From the IMG/VR virus record IMGVR_UViG_3300027763_000002, positions 1 through 63,264 of that record: a DNA stretch of 63,264 nt, one strand, 5' to 3'. Under the pieces are notes generated by a model. It saw only the letters and a program-made list of their open reading frames with translations. It was not told the origin of the DNA and did not search any database. The position numbers and the translations under genes are program-made. Numbering within the stretch: the first letter of the stretch is position 1; each line of letters begins with the position of its first letter. Shown one piece after another: positions 7,925 to 16,750 of the stretch. The DNA comes from a virus.

Positions 7925-8131
7925 ATGGCTAAGAGCGATGCTAAAGAAGATATGAAGGCCGACCTCAAGCAGGACAAGAAGATGATTGCATCTGCTGTCC
8001 ACAAGCATGAGCGTAAGGACCACCCCGGTAAGCCGCTGACCAAGCTGGCTAAGGGTGGTAAGACCGACGCTCAGATGCTGTCTATGGGCCGTGGCCTCGC
8101 TAAGGTCGCCAATCAAAAGATGAAGGGCTAA
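7925..8131 (+). CDS. Small basic protein with LAKGG motif, 68 aa
   Basis: Very Lys-rich helical protein (MAKSDAKEDMKADLKQDKK) with KLAKGGKTDAQ in the C-terminal half, matching the motif of the 5130-6756 genes. Function is unknown. Confidence 0.65.
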   Translation: MAKSDAKEDMKADLKQDKKMIASAVHKHERKDHPGKPLTKLAKGGKTDAQMLSMGRGLAKVANQKMKG

Positions 8132-8133
8132 CC

Positions 8134-8331
8134 ATGTCCGAGCTCGATTACGGCAAACTGTATCACTCGATCACTGAGAACCCACTGCCCTCACGGCGCA
8201 AGCAGTCTTCTCCTGTGCCTATCCCAGAGGTAGGCGGTTATCCAGCCAAGGTTGCCAACACCCAAACGATGAAAACTCGTGGGACGGGTGCCGCTACTAA
8301 GGGCACCAATTCCAGCACAAAGATGGGCTAA
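8134..8331 (+). CDS. Hypothetical small protein, 65 aa
   Basis: Polar and low-complexity at its end (TRGTGAATKGTNSSTKMG). It follows the previous stop by two bases and precedes the second adaptor by three bases. Probably a small virion component; nothing more can be seen. Confidence 0.6.
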   Translation: MSELDYGKLYHSITENPLPSRRKQSSPVPIPEVGGYPAKVANTQTMKTRGTGAATKGTNSSTKMG

Positions 8332-8334
8332 CCC

Positions 8335-8997
8335 ATGAACTACGCCACGCTCGTTTCGACCATACAGGCTTACGTCGAAAACGACTTCCCGACCACACCG
8401 GGAACTGGCGGGCTCACGTCTACGCAGCAGATCAATACGTTCATCCAAGAGGCTGAGCAGCGCATCTATAACGCTGTTCAGCTCCTGAACCTCCGCAAGA
8501 ACGTGACAGGCACCACGACCATAGGGAATATGTACCTATCGGTACCATCTGACTGGCTAGCCAACTTCTCTATAGCGGTGATTGACCCCACAACAGGTGC
8601 CTATGAGTACCTCCTGAACAAGGATGTGAACTTCATCCGCGAGGCGTTCCCGGTCCCAGCGACCACGGGCAAGCCCACCCATTACGCGATGTTCGACAAC
8701 AATTCCTACATCCTCGGGCCGACGCCAGACGCCGCCTATTCGATGGAGCTGCACTACTTCTATTATCCGCCGTCCATCGTGACCGCCGGTACCTCGTGGC
8801 TTGGAGACAACTTCGACTCCGCCCTGCTCTACGGCTCCCTGCTTGAAGCCTACACCTTCATGAAGGGTGAGGCTGATGTCCTAGCGGGCTACCAGAAGCG
8901 CTATGAAGAGGCGATAGCCCTCCTAGTCATGTACGCGCAGGGTAAGAACCGCCAAGATATGTATCGCACCCAGCAGGCAAGGTACCCAGTCCGATGA
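8335..8997 (+). CDS. Second head-tail adaptor, SU10-like
   Basis: 220 residues. It has an N-terminal helix with TFIQEAEQRIYNAVQLLNLR, a PSDWLA turn, YILGPTPD and a MELHYFYYPP strand, and a long C-terminal helical region (LLYGSLLEAYTFMKGE). These are hallmark features of SU10-type adaptor proteins. Its stop overlaps the next start. Confidence 0.75.
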   Translation: MNYATLVSTIQAYVENDFPTTPGTGGLTSTQQINTFIQEAEQRIYNAVQLLNLRKNVTGTTTIGNMYLSVPSDWLANFSIAVIDPTTGAYEYLLNKDVNFIREAFPVPATTGKPTHYAMFDNNSYILGPTPDAAYSMELHYFYYPPSIVTAGTSWLGDNFDSALLYGSLLEAYTFMKGEADVLAGYQKRYEEAIALLVMYAQGKNRQDMYRTQQARYPVR

Positions 8998-9275
8998 GCG
9001 GCGCAGCTACCTTCCTAGGCAATGTGTCGGTGCATACCGTCAGCGGGCGTGGCTTCACGCCTGAGGAGATCGCAGAGCGGGCTCTGGATAAGATCGTCTC
9101 GGTTAGCGACGATGCACCTCCTGTCATTCGTGACCAAGCAATCGCCTATCGTGATCATATCCGACAGGTCTTGATTGTTTACATGTACGAAGCTATCCGT
9201 TCTGACCGCGTAACCGTAACGAATAAACTTACATTAGCAGGCCACCCCGAGCTCGTCGCTCTGCTGGACGCTTAA
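8994..9275 (+). CDS. Hypothetical virion-region protein, 93 aa
   Basis: Contains FTPEEIAERALDKIVSVSDDAP and then helices with a tyrosine-rich stretch. It overlaps the adaptor stop by four bases (ATGA). Not recognised; this position is often held by a small tail-completion protein. Confidence 0.65.
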   Translation: MSGAATFLGNVSVHTVSGRGFTPEEIAERALDKIVSVSDDAPPVIRDQAIAYRDHIRQVLIVYMYEAIRSDRVTVTNKLTLAGHPELVALLDA

Positions 9276-9287
9276 GGAGCTACCCCG

Positions 9288-9761
9288 ATGGCTATCACCC
9301 AGTCGATGACGACCTCCTTCAAGGCTGAGGTTATGCTTGGTGTGCATGATTTCCGGGCCGCTGGGGGCGATACGTTCAAGTTGGCGCTCTACACGGCCTC
9401 AGCTACCCTCGACGCCAACACGGCGGCTTATACGGCCTCTAACGAGGTTGTGGGCACAGGCTACACCGCCGGGGGCGGTACGCTGTCAAACATCGGTGTG
9501 ACCACGGCCACGGGCACGAGCGCGACGGGTACGGGCTTCACAACCTTCAGCGACCTGACCTTCGCCTCAGCGACCATCACGGCTCGGGGGGCACTGATCT
9601 ACAACACGACGCCTTCGGCCCTGTCCAACGCTGGCGCTACCCTGACCAACCCTACTGTGGCTGTGTTGGACTTTGGCTCCGATAAGTCCTCTAGCGCAGG
9701 CAACTTCACTATCGCGTTCCCAGCCGCCTCCAGCACCACCGCTATCATTAGGATTTCGTAA
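9288..9761 (+). CDS. Putative tail or decoration protein, beta-rich, 157 aa
   Basis: Thr/Ala/Gly-rich with FKLALYTASATLDA near the start and repeated short strands. It resembles the common small virion proteins found beside phage tail genes. It shares style and probable fold with the protein at 10849, on the other side of the lysis cassette. Confidence 0.6.
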   Translation: MAITQSMTTSFKAEVMLGVHDFRAAGGDTFKLALYTASATLDANTAAYTASNEVVGTGYTAGGGTLSNIGVTTATGTSATGTGFTTFSDLTFASATITARGALIYNTTPSALSNAGATLTNPTVAVLDFGSDKSSSAGNFTIAFPAASSTTAIIRIS

Positions 9762-9762
9762 C

Positions 9763-10182
9763 ATGAGCCGAGACCTAGCTGATCTCCATCCCTCCGTGGC
9801 CGTCAAGGCTCACGCCCATATCGCAGCCTGTAAGGCTGAGGGTATTGAGCTACTTGTAACCTGTACCTCTCGCACGATTGCGGAGCAGGACAAGCTCTAT
9901 GCGCAGGGGCGCACGGCTCCGGGCAACATCGTGACCAACGCCAAAGGCGGGCAGTCGCTCCATAACTACAATGTCGCCTACGACGTGGTGCCGCTACGGC
10001 ACGGTAAGCCTGTCTGGGGTACCACTGGAGAGGATGGAGTTCTATGGGCCAAGGTTGGCGAGCTAGGCAAAGCTCAAGGGCTCGAGTGGGCCGGGGATTG
10101 GAAGAAGTTCAAAGAGTACCCCCACTTCCAGTACACCAACGGTCATCCCCTATCGTACTTCAAAGCTGGCGGGGTGCCATGA
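9763..10182 (+). CDS. Endolysin, M15 family L-Ala-D-Glu / D,D peptidase
   Basis: 139 residues from ATG 9763. The M15 zinc site is complete: S65-x-H67 followed by D74 (QSLHNYNVAYDVV) and H121 in the PHFQY motif. This enzyme cuts peptide cross-bridges of peptidoglycan at lysis. No signal peptide is seen, so it needs the holin encoded next (10179), whose ATG overlaps the endolysin stop. Confidence 0.9.
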   Translation: MSRDLADLHPSVAVKAHAHIAACKAEGIELLVTCTSRTIAEQDKLYAQGRTAPGNIVTNAKGGQSLHNYNVAYDVVPLRHGKPVWGTTGEDGVLWAKVGELGKAQGLEWAGDWKKFKEYPHFQYTNGHPLSYFKAGGVP

Positions 10183-10340
10183 TTGGGTTCCTCAAAGCTC
10201 GCCTTAGTGAGCGCTCTACGTGGCTGCTGATTGGTACTGGGCTGGCTGGAGCTTCCATGCTCCCTGTGCCATGGTCCTACGCCTCCGCTGCGGTGGGCGT
10301 CATCGCTGCTTTGGTCCCCGATGGAAAGGTTAAGTCATGA
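10179..10340 (+). CDS. Holin (putative)
   Basis: 53 residues, starting by ATGA overlap with the endolysin. It has two short hydrophobic segments (about 14-27 and 32-46) separated by a PVPWS turn, a charged start and an Asp/Lys end. Size and place between endolysin and spanins fit a holin that releases the endolysin. The holin-like protein at 4934 is a competing candidate. Confidence 0.7.
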   Translation: MIGFLKARLSERSTWLLIGTGLAGASMLPVPWSYASAAVGVIAALVPDGKVKS

Positions 10341-10732
10341 TCCCGTTGCCCTACGTCCTAGGAACCCTCGTGGCCGTCTTTGTGCTGGGCTGCGCTACTG
10401 GCTACTCAAACCGCGACGGTGCGGCCAAGGTGGCTGCTGCTAAGGCCTACAGGGCCGCAGAAGGCCAACGCCAAGTGATGCAGGGGCAGATCGACACCCT
10501 ATCAGCAAAGTATGAGGCAGAACGTGAGCGAGCCAACAAGGTCCTCCATGAGCGGACCAACACGATCCGTGAATATTACAACAATGTTCCTGCTGTGGCC
10601 CCTAGCTGCGCTCTGCCTGATCCTATGTACGGGCTGCTCGCAAACTCTGTCCGGGATGCTAATGCCTACGCTACCAGCGAACTTGGCGCAGACATGCCCG
10701 ACCCTACCAGCGCCGCCAAACCCAGCCATTGA
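10337..10732 (+). CDS. Rz: i-spanin, Rz-like
   Basis: 131 residues with an N-terminal inner-membrane anchor (PYVLGTLVAVFVLGCATGYS), then a periplasmic coiled coil with many Lys, Arg, Glu and Ala. It overlaps the holin stop by four bases. A Rz1-type lipoprotein gene is nested out of frame inside its 3' part. Together they would disrupt the outer membrane, indicating a Gram-negative host. Confidence 0.8.
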   Translation: MIPLPYVLGTLVAVFVLGCATGYSNRDGAAKVAAAKAYRAAEGQRQVMQGQIDTLSAKYEAERERANKVLHERTNTIREYYNNVPAVAPSCALPDPMYGLLANSVRDANAYATSELGADMPDPTSAAKPSH

Positions 10733-10835
10733 CCCTGCTCGGCTTGAGTGGGAGATAGTGGTACTTAGCAATTACGAAGACTGTGCTAAAAGGCACAGAT
10801 CAACCGTTAAAGCGTGGCCACGTCGTAAGAAGTGA
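10584..10835 (+). CDS. Rz1: o-spanin, Rz1-like lipoprotein, overlapping Rz
   Basis: 83 residues in the +1 frame. A hydrophobic signal (MFLLWPLAALCLILCTGC) ends in a lipobox-like LCTG-C18. A Pro-rich stretch follows (TLPAPPNPAIDPARL), then a basic tail. The start lies inside Rz and the gene runs 103 bases beyond the Rz stop, the classic overlapping spanin arrangement. The upstream in-frame ATG at 10512 would destroy the signal sequence. Confidence 0.8.
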   Translation: MFLLWPLAALCLILCTGCSQTLSGMLMPTLPANLAQTCPTLPAPPNPAIDPARLEWEIVVLSNYEDCAKRHRSTVKAWPRRKK

Positions 10836-10848
10836 ATAAGGAGCCATC

Positions 10849-11280
10849 ATGGCAAAATCAGTCACCACCTGTAACAACCTACTCAAGTTGCTCTTCAACG
10901 CCACTGCTTGGACGGGCATCGCGGATAACGCTGCGTCAGCGCCGTACACCAGCCTCTATATCAGCCTGCACACGGCTGACCCCGGCACGGGTAACAACCA
11001 GACCACCAACGAGACCACGTACACCAACTACGCCCGCGTCGCGGTGGTGCGTACAAACGTGGGCTGGACCGTTGCCACTAACACGGCGGTCAACGCTGCC
11101 TTGGCTCAGTTCCCGCAGTGCGGTGCAACGGGCGCTACCTTGACCTATGTGGCCATCGGCACAGCGGCCTCGGGTGCCGGTAACGTGCTGTACTCGGGCG
11201 CACTGACCAGCTCACTAACGGTGTCTTCCGGCATTCAGCCGCAGTTTTCGGCATCCGCCCTTACCGTTACGGAGACCTGA
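10849..11280 (+). CDS. Putative tail/fibre protein with LHTADPG-NETTYTNYARV motif, 143 aa
   Basis: The block SLHTADPGTGNNQTTNE followed by YTNYARVAVVR is a common signature of small phage tail proteins, probably the mycobacteriophage Gp80-like family. All-beta composition. It begins a rightward set of fibre and decoration genes after the lysis cassette. Confidence 0.65.
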   Translation: MAKSVTTCNNLLKLLFNATAWTGIADNAASAPYTSLYISLHTADPGTGNNQTTNETTYTNYARVAVVRTNVGWTVATNTAVNAALAQFPQCGATGATLTYVAIGTAASGAGNVLYSGALTSSLTVSSGIQPQFSASALTVTET

Positions 11281-11282
11281 TC

Positions 11283-11453
11283 ATGGATCAGCCAAACTTA
11301 GCTAAGGGCGAAGAGCCGCTGTATTTGTGCGCCGAGTGTGATGAGCCAGTTTTTCTGGTTGATGGTGCCATCTATAAGCCTTGCGGCCACATACAGGCTG
11401 CGGTGCTGGCAAACCTGACGGCAATCTTGCGCGGTCAATCAGAGGTTAAATAG
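11283..11453 (+). CDS. Small zinc-ribbon-like protein, 56 aa
   Basis: A short gene starting at ATG 11283 directly after the previous stop and ending at TAG 11451-11453, immediately before the next gene. It holds CAEC near residue 16 and PCGH near residue 39, a plausible CxxC-CxH zinc site. The perfect fit in the gap supports it as real. Function is unknown. Confidence 0.6.
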   Translation: MDQPNLAKGEEPLYLCAECDEPVFLVDGAIYKPCGHIQAAVLANLTAILRGQSEVK

Positions 11454-12329
11454 GTGGCAATCACCTCGCTCAAGGCATTGGTGGACGCTGAAGAAGCGGG
11501 CCAGACATTTTTTGCCACATGGCGAAAAGTGCCCAATGCTTCGACGGGTACATTTTGCTGGTTCGACACCACGCTGTCTGCTGGCAATCCTCTTCCGTTT
11601 TACTACGCCTCAAGTCCGCTTGTGGGTGTCCCAATGGGTCAGTCCGTCAACGGCGGGCTACCGCACAACCTACCTGTTGCGCCATTGGGGTATAAAACTT
11701 TCCTCAAGAATTTTACCGTATCCAACACGACCAACCTTCAGACTGGCCCCATCATTCTGATGGACTACCAGTTCTACTACCCGTTTATCGACATGGGTTC
11801 GACGGACGAACAGTTTTTGGACAACACGGCAACGCTCACGCGCAATACGACGGGCGCTGGGCTTAAGATCATCGCCGTTCAAATGGCCGGTCAGATCGGC
11901 ACGGGCAACCCGCGCTTTACCGTAAATTACACCAACAGCGACGGCGTTGCAGGACGTGTTACCCCGCCAGCAGTTTGTGGAAATAGCAACATCGTCGGCG
12001 CGTTGATAACAACAACATCTGGCGGCGTTTCGGCCAACGGATCAAACGTGCCCTTCTTGACCCTTCAAGAGGGCGACACTGGCGTTCGAAGCATTGAAAG
12101 CGTTACGTTCCAAAGTGTTGATATCGGCCTGATCGCTCTGGTGCTGGTTAAGCCTATCGAAAACATCATGCCGAAAGAGATAGCATCGCCTTCGGAACGG
12201 GTTCCGGTGCTCGACTATATGGACCTTCCCGTTATTCCCGACAACGCGTATCTTTCACTCTTGGTAAACGTCACAACCAACGCCAACGGCATGACGCTCA
12301 ACGGCATAATTCAAACCATTTGGGGTTAG
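11454..12329 (+). CDS. Virion structural protein, paralogue of 12334
   Basis: 291 residues starting with GTG. The C-terminal part (LQEGDTGVRSIESVTF, VLVKPIENI, ASPSERVPVLDYMDLPVI, ending QTIWG) matches in order the end of the next gene (AAGDTGILSIQSINLS, VLCKPLLTL, VASERDLLNQLPSLPRI, ending DAVWG). The two are therefore paralogues. Likely a fibre or decoration subunit; family name unknown. Confidence 0.65.
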   Translation: MAITSLKALVDAEEAGQTFFATWRKVPNASTGTFCWFDTTLSAGNPLPFYYASSPLVGVPMGQSVNGGLPHNLPVAPLGYKTFLKNFTVSNTTNLQTGPIILMDYQFYYPFIDMGSTDEQFLDNTATLTRNTTGAGLKIIAVQMAGQIGTGNPRFTVNYTNSDGVAGRVTPPAVCGNSNIVGALITTTSGGVSANGSNVPFLTLQEGDTGVRSIESVTFQSVDIGLIALVLVKPIENIMPKEIASPSERVPVLDYMDLPVIPDNAYLSLLVNVTTNANGMTLNGIIQTIWG

Positions 12330-12333
12330 TCTC

Positions 12334-13455
12334 ATGGCTCTTCAGTCTATGGATCAAATTATTTCGGCTTTGACTGCGGGGCAGTTTAACCGAACCGATT
12401 GGAACAAAAACGCCCTGCCTGTCACCGCGCAGGCGGCGGGTACTTGGTACGATCTGAGCACGGGTGCGGGCAACCCGTTTCAAAACAGCGTCATTGGCTC
12501 GACAACCAACCTCGCCTTCCAAGCGGTGTCAGACAATACGACCAGCACAGCCGCCAGCGGCGCACTTGGCGGCTCAATTTCCACCACGGTCTTTACCGAC
12601 ACCACGCACGGCACGGGCCGCTTCACAGTCGGCATGCTGCTGACTGGCACGGGCGTGTCTCCGGGCACCTACATCACCTCGCTCGGCACGGGTACGGGTG
12701 CCAACAACGGTGGTACCTATAACGTCAGCATCTCGCAGACAGTCACGTCGCAGACCATCACGGGCACGGCAACCCCCAACGGCCTCTATACTGGCGGTAA
12801 CGTCTCGCCCAGCGTCAAAAACGTCTTGAACGCTTCAGCCTATTCAGCAGCCGCCACGACCGCACCCTGTATCCTCATGTTGGTCGATCAACTGGCTGTC
12901 TATACCGTCAGCAGCGTGACGACCACGGGCGCACAGACCTTCACCGGAACCCAGACCCTTCCGCGCTATGCAGACGGCAAGGGTGTTCAAGCCTATATCG
13001 TGCCTTCGATTGTCACGGGTGCGGGTACGCCTACCATCCAACTTAGCTATACGAACCCAGCAGCAACCGCCGCTCGCTTGACCCCTGCAACGCCTGTCTT
13101 ACCAACTGCCGCAGCCACGGCCCCTGTTGGGCAAATCATCTATTCGGGTACGGGTGCTGGTAAGTATGGCCCATTCATGCCCCTAGCAGCGGGCGATACA
13201 GGCATCCTGTCTATTCAATCCATCAACCTTAGCGCCACAATGACGTCGGGCTGTATCAACGTCGTGCTCTGCAAGCCGCTGCTGACGCTGCCCATCACTG
13301 CACAGGGTGTCGCATCTGAGCGCGATCTGCTGAACCAACTGCCATCGCTGCCTCGGATTTACGATGGTGCCAACCTTCAATGGCTGATCTATGCAGGCGC
13401 AGCAACGCCTATCAACAGCGCGTTTTATGGTTCACTTGATGCGGTTTGGGGCTAA
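12334..13455 (+). CDS. Virion structural protein, paralogue of 11454, 373 aa
   Basis: The N-terminal part is Thr/Gly-rich and repetitive, including a TGTGVSPGTYITSLGTGTGA stretch typical of phage beta-helical or decoration domains. The C-terminal part is homologous to gene 11454. The extra roughly 80 residues lie in the N-terminal half, so an inserted domain is likely. Confidence 0.65.
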   Translation: MALQSMDQIISALTAGQFNRTDWNKNALPVTAQAAGTWYDLSTGAGNPFQNSVIGSTTNLAFQAVSDNTTSTAASGALGGSISTTVFTDTTHGTGRFTVGMLLTGTGVSPGTYITSLGTGTGANNGGTYNVSISQTVTSQTITGTATPNGLYTGGNVSPSVKNVLNASAYSAAATTAPCILMLVDQLAVYTVSSVTTTGAQTFTGTQTLPRYADGKGVQAYIVPSIVTGAGTPTIQLSYTNPAATAARLTPATPVLPTAAATAPVGQIIYSGTGAGKYGPFMPLAAGDTGILSIQSINLSATMTSGCINVVLCKPLLTLPITAQGVASERDLLNQLPSLPRIYDGANLQWLIYAGAATPINSAFYGSLDAVWG

Positions 13456-13457
13456 CG

Positions 13458-14264
13458 ATGGCGCTTCTGGGCAACTATTCGCTCGTCAATAAAATCCCCG
13501 TCAAATATTTTGGCGGGACGACGGGTGATGCCCAAGTCAGAAGCAACTTCAACCAGTCTGGGCGCTACCGAAATCGAATGTACCCCGACCAGACCACGAC
13601 GGCGTTGCCTCTGTACTCCGTGCCTACGGGGTCTTACCCAACGCTGTCGTGGATCATCGCGCAAATAGCCGGGTCTATTGGGTCAAGTAACCAGATTTAT
13701 GGCCTTGGTGTACCTACAGGTAACTTAGCAGGGGCTAAGAACGGCACCGCAAGCCTAACGGGTTCAGGCACGATCACTAACGGCAACCTGACCCTTATCG
13801 CGTCTCTTATTGCGTCCCTCACGGGTGCGGGCGATGTCACACCTCCGCCGTCGCTAGTCGGCAAGCTCGAGCTAATCAGCAACCAGCTTACGGGTGCTGG
13901 TGCTGTTGCGGCTACCCTCACGGCCTTTGCATCGGTTCAGGCTGATCTGGCAGGTACAGGCTCCTTGGCCGTGACACCGTACGCCACAGGGCAGCTGGCA
14001 GCAAATATCACAGGCCAATCAGCCCTGTCTCCAGACAGCCTCGCATCAGCAGTGTGGAGCGCCTTGGCCGCACAGTACAATGTGAATGGCACGATGGGTC
14101 AGAAGCTAAACTCGGCAGCGGCAGGGGGTATCGACTATGCAGCTCTAGCAGCAGCCGTTCTGGCCGCTATGAACGCCTCACCACCTAACGTCAACATCGC
14201 CAAGATCAATAACCTAACTGTTGATGGGGCCGGTACGGAGGCCGATCCGTGGGGTCCAGTCTAA
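13458..14264 (+). CDS. Virion protein with LTG-A/S-G repeats, 268 aa
   Basis: Start at ATG 13458, three bases after the previous stop. After a basic N-terminus with PVKYFGGTTGDAQVR, the middle consists of repeats like SLTGSGTITNGNLTLIASLI. The C-terminus holds SVWSALAAQYNVNGTMGQKL and then NLTVDGAGTEADPWGP. Such repeats are common in tail-fibre-associated proteins; exact role unknown. Confidence 0.6.
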   Translation: MALLGNYSLVNKIPVKYFGGTTGDAQVRSNFNQSGRYRNRMYPDQTTTALPLYSVPTGSYPTLSWIIAQIAGSIGSSNQIYGLGVPTGNLAGAKNGTASLTGSGTITNGNLTLIASLIASLTGAGDVTPPPSLVGKLELISNQLTGAGAVAATLTAFASVQADLAGTGSLAVTPYATGQLAANITGQSALSPDSLASAVWSALAAQYNVNGTMGQKLNSAAAGGIDYAALAAAVLAAMNASPPNVNIAKINNLTVDGAGTEADPWGPV

Positions 14265-15082
14265 GCTGGGGCAAATCGTTTGGTGGCGCGTGGGGTAACT
14301 CCTTCGGCACAGCTGCGGTTTTTGTCACCGGGGTCGCGGCTGCGGGCGCAGTCGGCGCTGTTGTTGTCTCTCTACCTAGTATCGTCTCCGTAGATGGGGT
14401 CGAGGCTGTTGGCGCTGTCGGCACCGTTGATATTTCCGCCTCTACCTCCACCTCCGTAACCGGGGTCGAAGCTGCTGGCGCTGTCGGCACCGTTGATGTT
14501 TCCGCCGCTGCCACCGCCTCCGTAACGGGGGTCGATGCTACAGGTGCTCTGGGCTCTGTTGTTGTCTCTCTGCCTAATATCATCCCTGTAACGGGGATTA
14601 TCGCCGCCGGGGCTATTGGCACGCTATCCATAAGCACGTATTCCAATGTCTATCTAATTGGGGTACAAGCATTAGGTCTAGTGAATACCCCGCTAGTTTG
14701 GGGTCTGATCAACGAAGGCCAGACACCGGGATGGCTACCTTTGGACGATGCTCAGAACCCCGCATGGGGGGTTATAAACGAGAGCCAGACACCAAGCTGG
14801 CAGGTTTTGAATGACGCTCAGACCGCTGGGTGGAGTTCTGTAGGTAGTGGCCAGACACCAAGCTGGCAGGCTTTGAATGACGCTCAGACCGCTGGGTGGA
14901 GTTCTATAGACGAGAGCCAGACACCGGGCTGGCAGGCTTTGAACGATGCTCAGACCGCTGGGTGGAGTTCTGTAAATGATAGCCAGACACCGAGCTGGCA
15001 GGGTACGGGTAGCCCTCCGCCGGGAGGCTGGGTTCAGGTTGTGGATGGAAATGCAGTAACTTGGGTACAAATCCCATCTTAA
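14249..15082 (+). CDS. Fibre-like protein with two kinds of 22-residue tandem repeats
   Basis: GTG start overlapping the previous stop. Residues about 20-150 are repeats of the form V-T-G-V-x-A-x-G-A-V-G-x-V-x-V-S. From 14744 to 15007 there are four 66-bp repeats coding NDAQTAGWSSV plus a second half like SQTPSWQAL, each half carrying Q-T-x-x-W. The regular beta repeats suggest an elongated shaft or surface array. Confidence 0.65.
   Translation: MGSSLSWGKSFGGAWGNSFGTAAVFVTGVAAAGAVGAVVVSLPSIVSVDGVEAVGAVGTVDISASTSTSVTGVEAAGAVGTVDVSAAATASVTGVDATGALGSVVVSLPNIIPVTGIIAAGAIGTLSISTYSNVYLIGVQALGLVNTPLVWGLINEGQTPGWLPLDDAQNPAWGVINESQTPSWQVLNDAQTAGWSSVGSGQTPSWQALNDAQTAGWSSIDESQTPGWQALNDAQTAGWSSVNDSQTPSWQGTGSPPPGGWVQVVDGNAVTWVQIPS
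14744..15007 (+). repeat. Four 66-bp coding tandem repeats
   Basis: Four 22-codon units, each made of two related 11-codon halves with the Q-T-x-x-W pattern. The middle units share long exact blocks such as CAGACCGCTGGGTGGAGTTC. Copy number could change by slippage or recombination. They lie inside a fibre-like gene. Confidence 0.8.
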
Positions 15083-15091
15083 GGAACGGTT

Positions 15092-16750
15092 ATGGCGAGT
15101 ACATATAGTCAGCTAAAGATCGAGCTGCAGACCACGGGTGAGAACAACACCACGTGGGGTGACATCACCAACGTCAACCTTGGCACTGCGCTTGAAGAAG
15201 CCATCACAAAGACCGCTGTTATTACGTTCGCTAGCGCCGACGTAACCCTGACCCTGACCGACACGAATGCCTCTCAGTCTGCGCGACGCGCACGACTAAA
15301 CCTGATCGGCGTCACGGGCGGCGTGGCTAGGAACCTGATAGTTCCCACCATTCAGAAATCTTACATCGTCAACAATGCTTGCGCCGACACCATCACGGTT
15401 AAGAACGTCGCGGGCGCGGGTGTCGCTGTCCCTGCTGGCGCTAGCCTGTGGGTCTACAATAACGGTACGGATGTCGTCAGTGCCACTAACTACCTCGTCG
15501 GCCTAAGCCTCGGAACATCGCTAGCTGTCACCTCGGGCGGCACGGGTGCCACGACCGCTTCAGGTGCTCGCGCTAACCTAAGCGCAGCTGTGCTAGGCGC
15601 TAACAGCGACATTACCTCACTCTCGGGCCTCACGACCGCCCTGAGTGTGGCGCAGGGCGGTACAGCCGCAACCTCCGCTGCAGGTGCCAGAACGAACCTC
15701 AGCGCCGCTGCCTCAGGCTCTAACAGCGATATCACCCAGCTCTCAGGCCTCACCACGGCTCTCAGTGTGGCGCAGGGCGGTACAGGGGCTACGACAGGTG
15801 CCGGGGCCCTCACGAACCTAGGTGGCACGGCTGTAGGTACAGCGCTCTTCACTGCTGCTAATGCTGCAGCAGGACGTACAACACTGGCTGCAGCGGCCTC
15901 GGGCGCTAACAGCGACATCACATCTCTCTCGGGTCTCACCACCCCCATCAGCATTGCTCAGGGCGGCACAGGGCTAACGTCTGTTGGCGCTAACGGCTAT
16001 GTCGTTACCTCTGACGGAACGAACTTCGTTATGGCCCCTGCACCGGGTGCGGGCTCAGTCTTGACCTTCAGCGGAGGCACAACGGGCCTTACGCCTAGCA
16101 CAGCCTCGGTAGGCGTCATCACACTAGGTGGTACACTTAACGTCGCCAACGGCGGCACCGGGCTTGCTACGCTAACCGCCAATAACGTGATGCTCGGCAA
16201 TGGCACCTCTTCGCCAACCTTTGTGGCTCCCGGCACTAACGGCAATATCCTCACGTCCAACGGTACGACATGGTACTCAGCGGCTGCTCCAGCAGGCGGT
16301 GTCACGACCTTCAGCGGCGGCACCACAGGCCTTACGCCTAACACAGCCACTGCTGGCACTATTACGCTCGCAGGTACCCTAGCAGTCGCTAACGGCGGCA
16401 CGGGCCAAACAACAATCTCAGCCGCACGGACGGCCATCGGTACGGGCGTAGCCGTAACAAAGACAGCCAACTACACAGCGGTCGCTGGCGACGTGCTGGC
16501 CTGTAACACAATTACCACAGGGGCTTTCACAATCACGCTCCCCGCATCCCCTGCGGCGGGTGATAAGCCCATCGTGATCTTCGATGCAGGTACGACGAGT
16601 TCTGTGAACGGCTTTGCTACCAACAATCTCACCGTGGCTCGCAACGGCAGCACCGTCCACACCTTGGCTGAGGATGTGATATTCTCGACCAAAGGTGTCT
16701 GCGTGACGTTCGAGTACATCGCTGGCACATGGAGAATTCGCGTTGGTTAA
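15092..16750 (+). CDS. Tail fibre protein with LSGLTTALSVAQGGTGAT repeats, 552 aa
   Basis: The N-terminus (MASTYSQLKIELQTTGENNT, then TWGDITN) is a typical virion-attachment start for long fibres. The centre has several copies of LSGLTTALSVAQGGTGATT alternating with GANSDITS, then two copies of SGGTTGLTPNTATAGTITLAG. The C-terminus (VTFEYIAGTWRIRVG) is a common fibre end. It is likely to contact the host surface or form a shaft. Confidence 0.8.
   Translation: MASTYSQLKIELQTTGENNTTWGDITNVNLGTALEEAITKTAVITFASADVTLTLTDTNASQSARRARLNLIGVTGGVARNLIVPTIQKSYIVNNACADTITVKNVAGAGVAVPAGASLWVYNNGTDVVSATNYLVGLSLGTSLAVTSGGTGATTASGARANLSAAVLGANSDITSLSGLTTALSVAQGGTAATSAAGARTNLSAAASGSNSDITQLSGLTTALSVAQGGTGATTGAGALTNLGGTAVGTALFTAANAAAGRTTLAAAASGANSDITSLSGLTTPISIAQGGTGLTSVGANGYVVTSDGTNFVMAPAPGAGSVLTFSGGTTGLTPSTASVGVITLGGTLNVANGGTGLATLTANNVMLGNGTSSPTFVAPGTNGNILTSNGTTWYSAAAPAGGVTTFSGGTTGLTPNTATAGTITLAGTLAVANGGTGQTTISAARTAIGTGVAVTKTANYTAVAGDVLACNTITTGAFTITLPASPAAGDKPIVIFDAGTTSSVNGFATNNLTVARNGSTVHTLAEDVIFSTKGVCVTFEYIAGTWRIRVG

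Noticed and set aside
14744-15007. CRISPR array
   Set aside because: The repeats are contiguous, in frame and code for a 22-residue protein repeat; there are no spacers.
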